A stretch of DNA of 7,090 nt, taken from assembly GCA_029256645.1 (NCBI GenBank), contig JAQSXM010000178.1:1-7090 (forward strand). Reading direction: 5' to 3'. Of this stretch, positions 5,188 to 7,090 are shown one piece after another. The position numbers and the translations under genes are program-made. Position 1 is the stretch's first letter. The number at the start of each line of letters is the position of its first letter. The notes below the pieces were generated by a model. The model was given only the letters and a program-made list of their open reading frames with translations, was not told the DNA's origin and did not search any database. This stretch comes from Sporomusa sp. (GTDB lineage Bacteria > Bacillota_C > Negativicutes > Sporomusales > Sporomusaceae).

Positions 5188-6064
5188 GCAACCAGTCCTT
5201 TTGATTCACTTTTTCTATAATTTTAAGACAATCTTCCCGGTATTTCAAAAGTATATTCACAGTATTTACCACTATGTCGTTAGAAAGCTCTTGCACACCC
5301 ATATGGCTTAGAATGCTTACCCAATCAATAACTTCGCTAATACTGGGATGTTTTTTTAATTTCTCCAGTCTTATATGTCTGACAAAAGCCACAGCTTGTT
5401 TCCCCAATACATCGTTAAGTGCCGGAAAGTACAGCTTCAATATCTCAAGCTCTCTCTGTTCATTAGGGTAATCCAAATATAAATATAAGCATCTTCGGCG
5501 CAGGGCATGACTTAAGTTGCGGGTATTATTGCTGGTAAGGATGACTGATGGTATACTGGCGGCTGTTACGGTTCCCGTTTCGGGAATGGATATTTGCCAG
5601 TCTGACAGAATTTCCAGCAGGAAGCTTTCAAATTCCTCATCACTTTTGTCAATTTCATCAATGAGAAGAACAGCAGCCGTTTCACTGCTGATGGCTTCCA
5701 GCAACGGCCGTGTCAGCAGAAATTCCTTTGCATAGATACTCTGACTCATATCAGACCAATTCTTCTGAGCTGCCCCCTGGGCTTGTATGTATAACAGCTG
5801 TTTCTGATAATTCCAGTCATACAAAGCTTTAGCCTCGTCAATACCTTCATAGCATTGCAGCCGGATAAGCTTCCGGTTCAGATATTGGCTCCAGGCCTTT
5901 GCCAATTCAGTTTTCCCGGCTCCCGCCGGTCCCTCGATCAGTATTGGCTTGCTCAACAATACGGAGACCTGGAGAAGCATCGCCGTATTGTCATCGGTAA
6001 TATAGCCTTTCTGCCTCAAGCCTTGCTTTAATTCTTCCCATTCGTTTATCATTATTTGTTCCAT
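5168..6064 (-). CDS. MoxR-family AAA+ ATPase
   Basis: The protein is 298 aa from ATG 6062-6064, which has GAGG 5 nt upstream. An upstream in-frame TTG at 6083-6085 would add 7 residues but is less likely. The AAA+ core shows Walker A GPAGAGKT (about 45-52), Walker B LLIDEID (133-139), sensor 1 TSNN (177-180) and an arginine-rich RRR (189-191) before the conserved LYLDYP. The C-terminal helical lid follows. MoxR proteins power conformational change or cofactor insertion in partner complexes together with a VWA protein, and the VWA gene overlaps its 3' end. Its own promoter lies at 6142-6171. The general resemblance to chelatase ATPases (BchI, CobS) is at superfamily level; the CoxE-type partner places it closer to the CoxD/MoxR group. 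Confidence 0.9.
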   Translation of the reverse strand: MEQIMINEWEELKQGLRQKGYITDDNTAMLLQVSVLLSKPILIEGPAGAGKTELAKAWSQYLNRKLIRLQCYEGIDEAKALYDWNYQKQLLYIQAQGAAQKNWSDMSQSIYAKEFLLTRPLLEAISSETAAVLLIDEIDKSDEEFESFLLEILSDWQISIPETGTVTAASIPSVILTSNNTRNLSHALRRRCLYLYLDYPNEQRELEILKLYFPALNDVLGKQAVAFVRHIRLEKLKKHPSISEVIDWVSILSHMGVQELSNDIVVNTVNILLKYREDCLKIIEKVNQKDWLRGLYHL

Positions 6065-6141
6065 AGTTTCCTCTGCCTGTAACAATAATTTTACGCTAAA
6101 CGACCTTCTCTGTATCCAATCTGGTCCACCCTTTTTTTACC

Positions 6142-6171
6142 AGTATATCAGATTTAATGCCAGGTGACCAA
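6142..6171 (-). promoter_or_regulatory. Promoter of the MoxR/VWA operon
   Basis: Minus-strand TTGGTC (6166-6171), an 18-nt spacer and TATACT (6142-6147) are present. The -10 is preceded by TGA, which gives an extended -10 (TGATATACT) that can compensate for the weak -35. The predicted start leaves about 70 nt of leader before the ATG. No riboswitch features are visible in that leader. Confidence 0.65.
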
Positions 6172-6222
6172 CATACTTTTACCTTGAGGTTTGCTCTCTA
6201 TTGAAAAAACCGTTCCTATACT

Positions 6223-7090
6223 TCACCTGTTAGCAATAGCCTCGATTTGTTTCTGCCTCAGCCATTCGCCCCGTTTTTCCCCTTGTAAGGTTTTAGCAAC
6301 AGGATCCTCCGGCAGTAAAGCTAATACTGCCATAACTGGCGTCAATTCCGGGAGACTCAGTCTTGCTGCCGTGGCAATGATATCAAACTCCTCAATACTC
6401 AATGCCCCGCGCCGTAAGCGGTTAACGGCGTCTACGATCCTGTCCGGACTGGGTGCTGCCAGGAATGCGGCAGTATTGCCGGCAATAACAGCCGCCGCAA
6501 GCCAGTCACCCGGTAATGTCATCCTGTTGTTCCAACGCCTGAGTTGATCCTGATCAAGTGCCAACCCAAAGGCGGCGAACCTTAGCTTAGGCTTTGGGGT
6601 CACCCGGGCCACGGCATCCAGGTTAGCCATTGCTGTGTCGAATTGAGCCTGAGACAACCCGGAGATTTCGCTAAAAGCAGCCGGTAATAACTGAGCTGCT
6701 GCCAAAGCCTTAAAAAACCGCGCCGGTTGCTGCGCTACTGCCAAAACCTTCATCAATTCCGCGAGCAGCCGCTCGACAGGTTCGGCAGCCAACTCGACAG
6801 CAACCGTACTGGCAAGAGCCACTGTGCCGGACTCGATCTCAAAACCAAAACGGGCAGCCTGACCGGCCAGCCGCAAAGCACGGATTGGATCTTCCGCAAA
6901 ATGCTTGCCTGTTGCCCTAAGAATTGAGTCCTTAATATCCTTGCGTCCATTAAAGGGATCAATAACCTCGTTAGTCAAACAGTCAACAGCGATCGCATTG
7001 ACGGTGGTATCACGGCGGAGCAGGTCTTCTTCAATAGTTATCTTCGGATTGGAGGCCACCTTAAAGCCCTTGTGGCCGCTGCCAACTTTG
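6223..7090 (-). CDS. CCA-adding tRNA nucleotidyltransferase / poly(A) polymerase family, 5' end outside window
   Basis: This is the C-terminal 289 codons of a class II nucleotidyltransferase, which would complete or repair tRNA 3' CCA ends. The reading frame is open to the window edge, so the catalytic N-terminus is not visible. It begins in KVGSGHKGFKV and continues with the family signature EEDLLRRDTTVNAIAVD, then DPFNGRKDI and EDPIRALRLAG. The arrangement resembles E. coli Cca (GSGYTGF...DDLKRRDLTINALA). In the C-terminal half, FAAFGLALDQ and WNNRMTLPGD align by eye with the segments that carry the HD motif and following helix in HD-containing relatives, but no His-Asp pair is present. RLAGQAARF also departs from the usual RxARFAARF. 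It ends with TGA 6223-6225 and no convincing terminator follows. CCA versus poly(A) activity cannot be decided here. Confidence 0.88.
   Translation of the reverse strand, partial: KVGSGHKGFKVASNPKITIEEDLLRRDTTVNAIAVDCLTNEVIDPFNGRKDIKDSILRATGKHFAEDPIRALRLAGQAARFGFEIESGTVALASTVAVELAAEPVERLLAELMKVLAVAQQPARFFKALAAAQLLPAAFSEISGLSQAQFDTAMANLDAVARVTPKPKLRFAAFGLALDQDQLRRWNNRMTLPGDWLAAAVIAGNTAAFLAAPSPDRIVDAVNRLRRGALSIEEFDIIATAARLSLPELTPVMAVLALLPEDPVAKTLQGEKRGEWLRQKQIEAIANR

Noticed and set aside
3808..6064. Naming the AAA+/VWA pair as cobaltochelatase CobS/CobT
   Set aside because: The VWA protein has CoxE-type motifs (LILGDAKNN, WLNP) and is shorter than typical CobT. No CobN is in the window.
1..7090. 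CRISPR array, tRNA, rRNA or insertion sequence
   Set aside because: I saw no regularly spaced repeats, no cloverleaf, and no transposase or terminal inverted repeats; the repeated blocks at 521-720, 2971-3172 and 3481-3680 are riboswitches.

Overview
The window looks like chromosomal DNA of a diderm Firmicute (class Negativicutes, Sporomusaceae-like; this placement is an inference). Two outer-membrane TonB-dependent receptors imply an outer membrane. The control signals, however, are of Firmicutes style: strong GGAGG-type ribosome binding sites, a textbook sigma-A promoter (TTGACA-17-TATACT), cobalamin riboswitches, and intrinsic terminators with U-tracts. Every convincing gene and regulatory RNA is on the minus strand, so transcription runs from high to low coordinates.

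Layout in the direction of transcription. (1) 7090-6223: the C-terminal part of a CCA-adding tRNA nucleotidyltransferase, cut by the window edge. (2) 6171-3808: a promoter followed by a two-gene operon with overlapping ends, a MoxR-type AAA+ ATPase and a CoxE-type von Willebrand factor A protein. (3) 3735-2730: about 1 kb with no large gene but dense in control elements: a strong promoter, a cobalamin riboswitch (RS3), three stacked intrinsic terminators, a second cobalamin riboswitch (RS2) with a clear antiterminator/terminator switch, and a 29-codon small ORF. (4) 2720-771: a complete BtuB-like TonB-dependent receptor. (5) 720-406: a third cobalamin riboswitch (RS1), a 19-bp hairpin and a terminator. 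(6) 333-1: the N-terminus of a second TonB-dependent receptor that runs off the window.

How it fits together: the receptors are predicted to import cobalamin or other corrinoids across the outer membrane, and B12-bound riboswitches would end transcription before each receptor. The most unusual part is the serial arrangement RS3, terminators, RS2, terminator, receptor, with no recognisable gene between the two riboswitches. All three leaders appear to work by transcription attenuation, because the 3' arm of the hairpin after the B12 box can pair with the 5' arm of the downstream terminator. The MoxR/VWA pair has its own promoter and no riboswitch. A link to cobalt or corrinoid chemistry rests only on proximity and on analogy to AAA+/VWA chelatase subunits.
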